A program made the position numbers and the translations under genes. Shown here piece by piece: positions 40,973 to 51,359 of a stretch of 64,000 nucleotides of DNA; the first letter of the stretch is position 1, and the number at the start of each line of letters is the position of its first letter. The stretch comes from CAILZL01 sp050248275 (lineage in GTDB: Bacteria; Pseudomonadota; Gammaproteobacteria; Steroidobacterales; Steroidobacteraceae): contig JBFWSR010000017.1 of the NCBI GenBank assembly GCA_050248275.1, forward strand, positions 20,724 to 84,723, written 5' to 3'. Below the pieces are notes generated by a model. It did not search any database. It was not told where the DNA came from and saw only the letters and a program-made list of their open reading frames with translations.

Positions 40973-41596
40973 ATGGCTCGTTATCTCGGCCCCAAGTGCA
41001 AGTTGTCCCGTCGTGAAGGGACAGACCTGTTTTTGAAGAGTGGCGTCAAATCGCTTGAATCCAAGTGCAAGCTTGAAGTGCCGCCCGGCGGTGTCAAGGG
41101 CGAACGCAAGTCACGCCTCTCTGACTACGGCCTGCAGTTGCGCGAAAAGCAGAAGTTGCGTCGTATGTATGGCGTGCTCGAGCGTCAGTTCCGTGGCTAT
41201 TACACACGGGCCGCTGGTCGTCCAGGCGCAACAGGTGAAAACCTGCTCAAGCTGCTGGAAGGCCGTCTGGATAACGTGGTCTATCGCATGGGCTTTGCCG
41301 CGACCCGCTCTGAAGCTCGCCAACTGGTGAGTCACAAGGGCGTCACCGTGAATGGCGTTGTAGTGAACGTGCCTTCCTACCAGTGCGCGGCAGGCGATGT
41401 CGTCATGGTTCGTGAAGATGCCCAGAAGCAGGTTCGTATCCAGAACGCATTGCAGATCAAAGGTCAGGTTGGCTTCCCTGAATGGGTTGAAGTGGACGAA
41501 AAGAAGTTCACTGGCGTGTTGAAGCAGCTTCCTGACCGGGGAGACATCCTCCCGGACATCAACGAAAACCTCGTGGTTGAGTTGTACTCGAAGTAA
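40973..41596 (+). CDS. rpsD: 30S ribosomal protein S4
   Basis: A 207-residue primary 16S rRNA binder. It starts MARYLGPKCKLSRREGTDLF, contains LEGRLDNVVYRMGFAATRSE (S4 domain) and ends in ENLVVELYSK. It is usually the autorepressor of the alpha operon. The ATG at 40973 follows GAGGAA. Confidence 0.98.
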   Translation: MARYLGPKCKLSRREGTDLFLKSGVKSLESKCKLEVPPGGVKGERKSRLSDYGLQLREKQKLRRMYGVLERQFRGYYTRAAGRPGATGENLLKLLEGRLDNVVYRMGFAATRSEARQLVSHKGVTVNGVVVNVPSYQCAAGDVVMVREDAQKQVRIQNALQIKGQVGFPEWVEVDEKKFTGVLKQLPDRGDILPDINENLVVELYSK

Positions 41597-41665
41597 TTCG
41601 CGGTTCGGCAGCCTGCTTGCATTGGTGGGCTGCCGGTTGCTCTTCTAAATATAGGTGAATGTTCC

Positions 41666-42667
41666 ATGCAGGCATTCGGTGCTGAACTCCTGAAGCCACG
41701 CGTTGTGAAGGTGACTCCCACCACACCGCGTCATGCCAAGGTTACGATTGAGCCGTTCGAACGTGGATTCGGGCACACGCTGGGCAATGCCCTGCGTCGT
41801 GTGCTGCTGTCTTCCATGCCCGGTGCGGCCATTACTGAAGTGGAAATCGACGGCGTCCTCCATGAATACACCAGCGTCGAAGGCGTGCAGGAAGACGTGG
41901 TGGACATCCTGCTGAACCTGAAGCAGGTCGCTGTACGACTCAACGCGCGCGATACCGCCGAGCTGCGTCTGTACAAGAAGGGCCCCGGCCCGGTGACTGC
42001 TGGCGACATCCAGCTCGATCACGATGTCGAAATCATCAATCCCGGTCTGGTCATTGCCAATCTGACCAAGGCAGGCGAGTTGAGCATGACGCTCAAGATC
42101 GAGCGCGGCCGTGGCTATCGCCCGGCAACGCAGGCCAGCGCCGAGGGCTCCAGCAACACGATCGGCCGTTTGCAACTGGATGCTTCGTTCAGTCCCGTAC
42201 GTCGCGTCACCTATACGGTGGAAAGTGCGCGCGTCGAACAGCGTACCAACCTGGACAAACTGATTCTGGACATCGAAACCAACGGTACCATCGATCCGGA
42301 AGAAGCCATCCGTCGCGCCGGTTCGATCCTCAAGGATCAGTTGTCGGTGTTCGTGGATCTGCAGGGTCAGGAAGAAGGCACCAGCAAGACGGCTGAAGAA
42401 CTGTTTGATCCAATCCTGTTGCGTCCCGTTGATGAGCTGGAACTCACCGTGCGCAGCGCCAACTGCCTCAAGGCGGAAAACATCCATTACATCGGCGATC
42501 TCGTGCAGCGTACCGAAGTGGAGCTGTTACGTACGCCTAACCTGGGTAAGAAGTCCCTGACCGAGATCAAGGAGGTGCTTGAAAGTCACGGTCTGAGTCT
42601 GGGCATGCGTCTGGATAGCTGGCCGCCGGTCAGCCTCCGCCGCGAAGACGAGCGCAGCATAATTTGA
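41666..42667 (+). CDS. rpoA: DNA-directed RNA polymerase subunit alpha
   Basis: This protein of 333 residues has an N-terminal assembly domain (PFERGFGHTLGNALRRVLLS) and a C-terminal domain that binds UP elements and activators (NCLKAENIHYIGDLVQRTE, then TPNLGKKSLTEIKEVL). Length and layout match the family. It lies between rpsD and rplQ as usual. Confidence 0.99.
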   Translation: MQAFGAELLKPRVVKVTPTTPRHAKVTIEPFERGFGHTLGNALRRVLLSSMPGAAITEVEIDGVLHEYTSVEGVQEDVVDILLNLKQVAVRLNARDTAELRLYKKGPGPVTAGDIQLDHDVEIINPGLVIANLTKAGELSMTLKIERGRGYRPATQASAEGSSNTIGRLQLDASFSPVRRVTYTVESARVEQRTNLDKLILDIETNGTIDPEEAIRRAGSILKDQLSVFVDLQGQEEGTSKTAEELFDPILLRPVDELELTVRSANCLKAENIHYIGDLVQRTEVELLRTPNLGKKSLTEIKEVLESHGLSLGMRLDSWPPVSLRREDERSII

Positions 42668-42728
42668 AGTCCTGGACAAGCGCCGGCAAATGGCGCTTGT
42701 CGAGCTGATCAGTATTTAGAGTAGAACC

Positions 42729-43220
42729 ATGCGTCACCAACTTTCCGGTCGGCAACTGAGCCGCAACTCCTCACATCGCTCGGCCATGCTGAAAAATATG
42801 GCGGCTTCGCTGCTGCAGCATGAAACCATCCGCACCACGGTGCCGAAGGCCAAGGAATTGCGTCGCGTGGTCGAGCCATTGATCACTCTCGGCAAGAACG
42901 ACAGTATGGCCAATCGCCGCCTCGCCTTCGCCCGACTGCGCGATGAAGCCGTGGTTACCAAGCTGTTTGAAGACCTGGGCCCACGTTTCAAGGCACGTGC
43001 CGGTGGTTATACCCGCATCCTGAAGATGGATCCGCGTCCGGGCGATTCTGCGCCGATGGCGCTGATGCAACTGGTCGACAAGGCTGCTCCGGTTGAAGTC
43101 GCTGCCGAGCCTGAGAAGAAGGCGAAGCGCGCCAAGAAGGCGGCATCGCCTGCTACTGATGGCGCCGCGCCCGCCAAGAAGCCGCGTGCGCGCAAGCAGA
43201 AGACCGAAAGCGAAGGCTGA
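42729..43220 (+). CDS. rplQ: 50S ribosomal protein L17
   Basis: The first 115 or so residues are typical L17 (MRHQLSGRQLSRNSSHRSAM, LRRVVEPLITLGK). About 40 further residues form a Lys/Ala/Pro-rich tail (EKKAKRAKKAASPA onward), so the protein has 163 residues against about 127 in E. coli. Last gene of the alpha operon. Confidence 0.98.
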   Translation: MRHQLSGRQLSRNSSHRSAMLKNMAASLLQHETIRTTVPKAKELRRVVEPLITLGKNDSMANRRLAFARLRDEAVVTKLFEDLGPRFKARAGGYTRILKMDPRPGDSAPMALMQLVDKAAPVEVAAEPEKKAKRAKKAASPATDGAAPAKKPRARKQKTESEG

Positions 43221-43254
43221 TTCTGCACTATCAGTCGATCTGCAGATGATCATG

Positions 43255-43285
43255 AAAGGCCGGGAAACCCCGGCCTTTCTTTTAT
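43255..43285 (+). terminator. intrinsic terminator of the alpha operon
   Basis: A perfect 10-bp stem AAAGGCCGGG/CCCGGCCTTT with a 4-base loop is followed by CTTTTAT, 35 bases after the rplQ stop. Confidence 0.9.
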
Positions 43286-43447
43286 CTGTAGCACGAGAAT
43301 CCAGGGTTTTGCGCGAACTCGTATTGCATGCTGCATTCCCAAGCGCCATTTTTTCTGAATGCAGTAATTGAATGTCAAAATTGCGTTAACGTTTTGCTTG
43401 TTTAGCCTGTGCAACAGGCGTTTATCAACGATCTCCGCATTGCCGAT
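43286..43447. other. gene-free stretch between rplQ and the small lipoprotein
   Basis: This part of the 338-base gap (43221-43558) has no supported gene. The only structure seen is an inverted repeat CTGCATTC/GAATGCAG (43331-43338 with 43357-43364). The rest of the gap holds the terminator at 43255 and the promoter at 43448. Confidence 0.4.
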
Positions 43448-43475
43448 TTGAAAGCCAAATAAAACTCTCTAGAAT
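43448..43475 (+). promoter_or_regulatory. sigma70-type promoter of the small lipoprotein gene
   Basis: TTGAAA (43448-43453), a 16-base spacer and TAGAAT (43470-43475). The leader would be about 77 bases. The gene is flanked by terminators on both sides, so this should drive a one-gene transcript. Confidence 0.6.
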
Positions 43476-43558
43476 CGCGGCGGTGCGATGCAGCAGCCTT
43501 CAGTTGATGCGTCGCCAGTCTTCGAACCTGGTTCAACTCTTATTTGGAAGATCAACAC

Positions 43559-43795
43559 ATGAACGCAAAGCTCGTTATCAGCGCCCTGGTTGCCGCTCTC
43601 GCCCTGTCTGCCTGCGCCAAGAAGGAAGAAGCGCCTGCTCCTGCTCCTGAAGCCGCTGCTCCTGAAGCTGCCGCTCCTGCTGCTGAAGCCGCTCCCGCTG
43701 AAGGCGCTGCAGCTGCTGTTGAAGGCGCTGCGGCTGATGCCGCTGGTGCAGTTAGCAGCGCCGCTTCTGCTGCCACTGAAGCGGTCACGAAGTAA
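43559..43795 (+). CDS. small Ala/Pro/Glu-rich lipoprotein of unknown function
   Basis: A 78-residue protein with a lipoprotein signal (MNAKLVISALVAALALSAC, lipobox LSAC) followed by KKEEAPAPAPEAAAPEAAAP and a low-complexity Ala-rich tail to the end. After processing it would be a short flexible or helical peptide on a lipid anchor. It has its own promoter and terminator, a sign of strong, independent expression. GGAAGAT lies before the ATG. I do not recognise a named family; similar Ala-rich lipoproteins occur in Gammaproteobacteria. Confidence 0.75.
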   Translation: MNAKLVISALVAALALSACAKKEEAPAPAPEAAAPEAAAPAAEAAPAEGAAAAVEGAAADAAGAVSSAASAATEAVTK

Positions 43796-43821
43796 TCGAT
43801 TGTCGATTGCTTGTTGATTGC

Positions 43822-43861
43822 GGGGCGGATGAGCGCAAGTTCATCCGCCCCTTTTGTTTTT
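43822..43861 (+). terminator. intrinsic terminator after the small lipoprotein
   Basis: A perfect 11-bp stem GGGGCGGATGA/TCATCCGCCCC (43822-43832 with 43841-43851), an 8-base loop and the tail TTTTGTTTTT. Confidence 0.92.
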
Positions 43862-43900
43862 GCATCTTGTCCGCCAACAGTTACGCAAGGAAATCAGACT

Positions 43901-44437
43901 GTGCCAGTCAGCCTGCGCGATGTGCGCCATTCTCCTGAAGGCAGACGCTGGATTGAAGGCGTTTTTCCTGAATATCTGGACTCGTTGACCACGGTGTCCA
44001 TGAATACCGGCATATTTCCGGTGCGTGGCGAGTTTGGCGATCGCGAGCCGGACATGCTGGCGCGCTGGTTTGGTGACGACAGTTCTTATCCGCTGGTGAT
44101 TCTCAAGAACGACAAACCGGTGGGATTCGCGGTGGTCAGCAAGCCCATGCCGCTGCAGCGCGGGCAGATCGACTTCCGGATGGCGGAGTTTTTTGTTGCC
44201 GCCAGTCAGCGTCGTCTGGGTATCGGGCGCGAGGCGGTGCAACTGATTTTCCGGCGCTTTGCCGGTCGCTGGGAAGTCACCGAGATCCAATCCAACCGAT
44301 CAGCCATTGCCTTCTGGCGCGCCGTGGTGCGCGAGTGTTCTGCCGGGCATTATCGCGAGCGACTGGAAAATGGCGAGGTGAAGCAGTATTTCGATTCCAG
44401 GCAAATGCGTGGTGCCGCCAGCCATCCTCCGGTTTAG
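43901..44437 (+). CDS. GNAT-family N-acetyltransferase
   Basis: A 178-residue protein with the GNAT acetyl-CoA-binding motif in FFVAASQRRLGIGREAVQLI (Q/RxxGxG/A) and the later NRSAIAFWRAVVREC stretch. The acceptor substrate is unknown. The GTG at 43901 has AAGGAAA upstream; the longer open frame starts inside the preceding terminator and is unlikely. It is convergent with uvrA (nine bases apart). Confidence 0.85.
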   Translation: MPVSLRDVRHSPEGRRWIEGVFPEYLDSLTTVSMNTGIFPVRGEFGDREPDMLARWFGDDSSYPLVILKNDKPVGFAVVSKPMPLQRGQIDFRMAEFFVAASQRRLGIGREAVQLIFRRFAGRWEVTEIQSNRSAIAFWRAVVRECSAGHYRERLENGEVKQYFDSRQMRGAASHPPV

Positions 44438-44446
44438 GGCTCGAAC

Positions 44447-47326
<2,880 letters not shown>

Positions 47327-47397
47327 GAGGATATGGATTGCCTGAGTCGGGGAAGAGATGACGCCGTCAATATGGTGCCGTCACGGTAGGGCTGGAT

Positions 47398-47427
47398 ACT
47401 ATACTGAGCCAGCTAAATGACAGGCAA
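47398..47427 (-). promoter_or_regulatory. possible uvrA promoter
   Basis: On the minus strand, TTGCCT (47427-47422), an 18-base spacer and TATAGT (47403-47398) lie about 70 bases before the uvrA ATG. Confidence 0.45.
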
Positions 47428-47696
47428 AAGGTTGTGCGTCTGGTGGTTGGCAGCGAGCTGATTCAGGTGATGACTTTTCCTGCATCGGGCATTTATTCTT
47501 CGCCATCTGCAGAAAGATGGGTGGCCACGGCTGCCGGAGAATGCTGCCGACGGTAAGTAAATAATAGATAGATGTCCCGATACTTTTTGACGTAGTTGTG
47601 CTGGTCAATATTGCCTGCACAAAGGTAGCGTCAGCATGGCGCGGTTGGCGTTTTTCATTTTCTGTAACCACTGAACGAAAGCGGAGTGAATGATCC
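47428..47696. other. gene-free divergent region between uvrA and the SnoaL-like gene
   Basis: No supported gene. It is the distal part of a 370-base gap and must hold the promoter of the rightward gene; the best candidate is TTGACG (47587-47592), 16 bases, TATTGC (47609-47614), which is weak. Confidence 0.35.
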
Positions 47697-48164
47697 ATGT
47701 CAGTTGCAGTCCAGGCAGAGGGGGAGGTGTCAATCCTGAAACGGTTGATTGCAGCGGCGCTCGCCCTGCTGGCGGCTTATTTGATCACCATGGCGCAATT
47801 GCCGGACCGCGACAAGATGTTCAATACGGCCCTGTCGCCCACGGACGTCGTCAAAGGGTTCTATGGACTGGAAGTCGGTCAGCAGGATTTCGCGGCAGCC
47901 AGGCACCAGTTCGTATCGCCCGACATGGTGGAACATGGTCCGTTGAGCATCGACGAATTTCACGCAGGCGGGACTCCCGCCCAGGACGCTCCGGCCGCAG
48001 GCTGGCCGGTCAATCCCGCCGACAACCTCATCGTCAACGGCGATGTGATCGTGGCGCGCTACCGTGTTGCTCAGGCCGGACAAACCTTTTATGTGGTTGA
48101 AATTTTCAAGGTGCTGGCCGGCTCCATCATCGAGCATTGGGCGGTGCGCCAGCCGGCAGCCTGA
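47697..48164 (+). CDS. SnoaL-like (NTF2-fold) protein with N-terminal membrane anchor
   Basis: A 155-residue protein. One hydrophobic segment near the N terminus (LKRLIAAALALLAAYLITMA) suggests a signal anchor or signal peptide. The rest resembles SnoaL-like polyketide-cyclase proteins of the NTF2 fold: VVKGFYGLEVGQQDFAAARH, QFVSPDMVEHGP, GDVIVARYRV, and VVEIFKVLAGSIIEHWAVRQ. Such domains bind small hydrophobic ligands; no catalysis can be assigned. GCGGAGTGA precedes the ATG. It lies 65 bp ahead of a DoxX-like membrane protein, probably in one operon. Confidence 0.75.
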   Translation: MSVAVQAEGEVSILKRLIAAALALLAAYLITMAQLPDRDKMFNTALSPTDVVKGFYGLEVGQQDFAAARHQFVSPDMVEHGPLSIDEFHAGGTPAQDAPAAGWPVNPADNLIVNGDVIVARYRVAQAGQTFYVVEIFKVLAGSIIEHWAVRQPAA

Positions 48165-48229
48165 GATTTTGCATTGACGCCTGCAGCAGCGCTGCGGTGT
48201 TCGAACAACAACCATACGGATACCATTCC

Positions 48230-48745
48230 ATGAATACCCAAAATTCTTCCGGCCAGAGTTCCTTCAACGAAAAAGGCAGGGCAAATACCGTTTTCAGATA
48301 CGTGGTGCTGGTGATGCAGACCTTTTTCGGCGCGTGGTACCTGCTGCATGGCGTCAACCATTTTTATCATGTGTTTCCGCAACCGTCGGGTTCCGAAAGC
48401 CTGACTTCGCAATTGATCAGCGTGTTGATCAAGTCAGGCATGTTCGATTTCATCAAGGCATCGGAAATCGTGGCCGGCCTGATGATGCTGTCGCATCGCT
48501 TCGTGCCGCTGTCCATCGTCATCGCCATTCCATCGGCATTCGTCATTGCCTACTCCAACATCTTCATGCAGTCCGATCTGCAGAGCCTGTTCGTGGGTAT
48601 CACGATCTTTGTCATCCTGGGCACCATGTCGATCGGTTATCTGGACTCGTTTCTGCCCATGCTGCGTTACAAGGCCGGCGCTCCCACCGCCAGGACGCTG
48701 GTGAAGGTGCTGGGTCAGGTCAGGGGCGACGCCGGCCAGCAATAA
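48230..48745 (+). CDS. DoxX-like integral membrane protein
   Basis: A 171-residue protein with about four hydrophobic segments: YVVLVMQTFFGAWYLLHGVN, a helix around ASEIVAGLMMLSHRF, VPLSIVIAIPSAFVIAYSNI, and LFVGITIFVILGTMSIGYL. The pattern is that of DoxX/SURF4-like inner-membrane proteins. The function is not established; some relatives take part in redox or oxidative-stress functions. It is probably co-transcribed with the SnoaL-like gene. Confidence 0.65.
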   Translation: MNTQNSSGQSSFNEKGRANTVFRYVVLVMQTFFGAWYLLHGVNHFYHVFPQPSGSESLTSQLISVLIKSGMFDFIKASEIVAGLMMLSHRFVPLSIVIAIPSAFVIAYSNIFMQSDLQSLFVGITIFVILGTMSIGYLDSFLPMLRYKAGAPTARTLVKVLGQVRGDAGQQ

Positions 48746-48901
48746 TTACCTGCTTCGCGGGCCTTTTTGTGGCTGCCTCTCGTGAGCGCGGCGCGTCACA
48801 AACGGTTTTTACCTGGCCGGGATTGGTACTATAGGCAGCTTCAAGAATTGCAAGGCATGCGCCTTTGGTTCCCCGTGAGTAATTTAGCCCAGGTTGATGA
48901 C

Positions 48902-50116
48902 ATGGCAGGACCGACAGCAGATGCGGGAAGCGTCAAGATCAGCATGAATGCAACGGAACGCCGCACCGTGGCGGCGCTGGCGGGCATCTACACCACCCGT
49001 ATGCTGGGGCTGTTTCTGCCGCTGACGGTGCTGTCCCTGTATGTGTCGCATTTGCCGAACGCCACTCCCGTACAGGTGGGTTGGGCCATGGGTACTTATG
49101 CCATGGTGCAGACCCTGTTCCAGATTCCCTTCGGCCGCTGGTCGGATCGTTACGGCCGTCGCCCCCTGATTGCGATCGGGCTGCTGCTTTTCTTGCTGGG
49201 TTCGTTGCTGGGAATGTTCGCCACCACGTTTGCCAGCCCATTGGGATGGGTGATTGCGGCCAGGGCGCTGCAAGGCGCGGGCTCCATGTCCGCGGCGGTG
49301 ACGGCGTTGCTGGCCGATCACACCCGCGATGAAATACGAACCCGTGCAATGGCCTTCATTGGTATCAGCATCGGTGCGTCATTTGTGCTGTCGCTGGTCA
49401 TCGCGCCGGTGCTGGATTCAGCGCTGGGCATGACTGGTGTATTCGGCGTGATGGCGCTTATGGCGCTGGCGGGGATGGCATTGTTGCAGTGGGGCGCACC
49501 GCGCGAATTGGCCAGCGCCGATCGCAAACGGGCGGTACGAACTTCATTGTGGCGCGTGGCGGGCCTGCCGCAACTGCGCGGCCATTTTGCCGGCGTGTTT
49601 GCGCTGCATTTCATATTGTCGTGCACCTTCCTGTCGGTGCCGCAGATACTGGTGAATGTGCTGGGCATTGCCAAGTCGCACCATTGGCAGGTTTATCTGG
49701 GGGTATTCCTGGTGTCGTTACTGGGAACCATGGTGTTGATACGAAGCGTCGAACGAGTCGCGCATCCGGGCCGGTTGACACTGGTAGCCGTGTTGCTGGC
49801 CGCAGTGGCGCAAGCATTGCTGGCGCTGCTCAGTGCACAGCTCTGGCCCATGCTGCTGGTGTTTGCGTTGTACTTTGCCGCGTTCAATTTTCTGGAGGCG
49901 CGCCTGCCGGCAGCCTTGTCCAAGGCCGCGCCTGGCGCGGATCGCGGCGCAGCCCTGGGGGTGTTTGGTACCTGCCAATCGCTGGGCTCGGCCGTCGGGC
50001 CGGTCGCAGGTGGACTGGTGGCGGCACGGTTTGGCTATGGTGGCGTGTTCTGGCTGAGCGCCGTCATGGCCCTGTGCTGGGCGCTGGTAGTGGCGACCTC
50101 GGTGTCCGAGGCCTGA
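48902..50116 (+). CDS. major facilitator superfamily transporter
   Basis: An inner-membrane protein of about 404 residues with roughly twelve hydrophobic segments. The MFS signature between helices 2 and 3 is FGRWSDRYGRRPLIAIG. It resembles the drug/sugar efflux branch (YajR-like) that is often next to uvrA and ssb in Gammaproteobacteria, but lacks a C-terminal soluble domain. Start: ATG at 48902, with another at 48944; the longer open frame upstream is unlikely. The substrate is unknown. Confidence 0.9.
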   Translation: MAGPTADAGSVKISMNATERRTVAALAGIYTTRMLGLFLPLTVLSLYVSHLPNATPVQVGWAMGTYAMVQTLFQIPFGRWSDRYGRRPLIAIGLLLFLLGSLLGMFATTFASPLGWVIAARALQGAGSMSAAVTALLADHTRDEIRTRAMAFIGISIGASFVLSLVIAPVLDSALGMTGVFGVMALMALAGMALLQWGAPRELASADRKRAVRTSLWRVAGLPQLRGHFAGVFALHFILSCTFLSVPQILVNVLGIAKSHHWQVYLGVFLVSLLGTMVLIRSVERVAHPGRLTLVAVLLAAVAQALLALLSAQLWPMLLVFALYFAAFNFLEARLPAALSKAAPGADRGAALGVFGTCQSLGSAVGPVAGGLVAARFGYGGVFWLSAVMALCWALVVATSVSEA

Positions 50117-50126
50117 CTGGTACTTG

Positions 50127-50155
50127 CTGACCCGGACAGCGGTAGCGACTACAAT
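50127..50155 (+). promoter_or_regulatory. sigma70-type promoter of ssb
   Basis: CTGACC (50127-50132), a 17-base spacer and TACAAT (50150-50155) lie about 50 bases before the ssb ATG. Confidence 0.5.
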
Positions 50156-50204
50156 CCGCGCTCACGAAATTAACTGACACGACCCTCAGCGGAGTACCGT
50201 TCTC

Positions 50205-50660
50205 ATGGCACGCGGCATCAACAAAGTGATCCTGGTCGGCAATATCGGCAAGGATCCCGAAACCCGATACATGCCCAATGGCAAGGCCGTGACCAATTTC
50301 AGCGTGGCCACTTCCGAATCCTGGACCGATCGCACTTCAGGCGACAAGCAGGAACGTACCGAATGGCACAACATAGTGCTGTTTGAAAAGCTGGCGGAAA
50401 TCGCCGCCGAATATCTGCGCAAAGGCTCGCAGGTATACATCGAAGGCAGCCTGCGCACCCGCAAATGGCAGGACAAGGAAGGCAAGGACCGCTACACCAC
50501 CGAAATTGTCGGCCGTGACATGCAGATGCTGGGTGGACGTGGCGGTGCGGGCGGTGGCGGTGACGCTGGTAGTGGTGGCGGCCGCGCTGCGCCGGAACGT
50601 TCCTCCACGCCACCGCCTGCTGCGGATGAAGGCGATTTCGATGACGACATTCCGTTCTGA
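50205..50660 (+). CDS. ssb: single-stranded DNA-binding protein
   Basis: A 151-residue protein. The OB-fold domain is MARGINKVILVGNIGKDPET, MPNGKAVTNFSVATSESW, and QVYIEGSLRTRKWQDKEGKD. A Gly-rich linker follows, and the acidic C-terminal tip DFDDDIPF, which recruits partner proteins, is intact. It protects ssDNA in replication, repair and recombination. GGAG precedes the ATG. Confidence 0.99.
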   Translation: MARGINKVILVGNIGKDPETRYMPNGKAVTNFSVATSESWTDRTSGDKQERTEWHNIVLFEKLAEIAAEYLRKGSQVYIEGSLRTRKWQDKEGKDRYTTEIVGRDMQMLGGRGGAGGGGDAGSGGGRAAPERSSTPPPAADEGDFDDDIPF

Positions 50661-50674
50661 TTCACGCTTGCCGC

Positions 50675-50842
50675 ATGACCCTGCTGCCCGCCATTGCCGT
50701 TGCCTTGACCCTGGTGTACTGGCTGAGTGGATTTATAGGTCAGTATTTTTCCGAGCTGACCACACAGATCATTGATCTGCTGCTGTTTGTGGTCATCATG
50801 ACCGCGATCAATACCCTGTTGAAAAGCTGGCGCGGCGATTGA
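50675..50842 (+). CDS. small hydrophobic membrane protein, 55 residues
   Basis: It starts at an ATG 14 bases after the ssb stop and encodes two hydrophobic stretches (MTLLPAIAVALTLVYWLSGF and LLLFVVIMTAINTLL) separated by a short polar segment, ending KSWRGD. No family is recognised. The clear two-helix pattern and tight spacing to ssb support a real gene; the ribosome site is weak. Confidence 0.5.
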   Translation: MTLLPAIAVALTLVYWLSGFIGQYFSELTTQIIDLLLFVVIMTAINTLLKSWRGD

Positions 50843-50876
50843 TGGCGGGCAGGGCGTCGTACCGGTTGCATCATTC

Positions 50877-51329
50877 ATGACCACTATGCCTCAGACCGCT
50901 ATTCACCGCATGGTCGCCGCCTGCCGTGCCGGCAACTATCCAGCGTTGATCTCCCACATGGCGTCCGGCTGGGCAGTGCTGGGGCAGTCGCAATTTCTGC
51001 GTGGTTATAGCTTGTTGTTGCCTGATCCAGTGGCGCCGCATCTGAATGCCATGCAGACAGAACATCGCGAGCAGTTCCTCAGGGACATGGCGCTGCTGGG
51101 CGATGCCGTGTTCAGGGTGACGAATGCCTTGCGCATCAATTACGCCATGTTCGGCAATGTCGAACCGGCGCTGCATGCGCATGTGGTGCCGCGTTACAGT
51201 GATGAAGCCCCGGAATTGCGTACTGCGCATCCCTGGGCATACGACTGGGCGGCGGCGCCGCAATTTGATCCGATTGTGCATGGACCGCTGTTGCAGCGGC
51301 TGCGCGATGCGCTGGTCGCTGACGTTTGA
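50877..51329 (+). CDS. HIT-like protein with incomplete histidine triad
   Basis: A 150-residue protein with a HIT-superfamily pattern: WAVLGQSQFLRGYSLLLPDP (substrate loop), then ALRINYAMFGN and the C-terminal LHAHVVPRYSDE. Classical HIT hydrolases have HxHxH; here it reads HAHVV, so the third His is missing, while the central nucleophilic His remains. A hydrolase or transferase acting on nucleotides is plausible, but not shown. It lies 34 bp after the small membrane protein and 215 bp after ssb. Confidence 0.7.
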   Translation: MTTMPQTAIHRMVAACRAGNYPALISHMASGWAVLGQSQFLRGYSLLLPDPVAPHLNAMQTEHREQFLRDMALLGDAVFRVTNALRINYAMFGNVEPALHAHVVPRYSDEAPELRTAHPWAYDWAAAPQFDPIVHGPLLQRLRDALVADV

Positions 51330-51359
51330 GCAGACTCCGAATATGGGACGCGGCGATTT

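Noticed and set aside
47390..47415. Possible LexA box before uvrA (CTGGATACTATACTGAG)
   Set aside because: It does not have the CTG-N10-CAG symmetry; the match is better explained as part of a -10 element.
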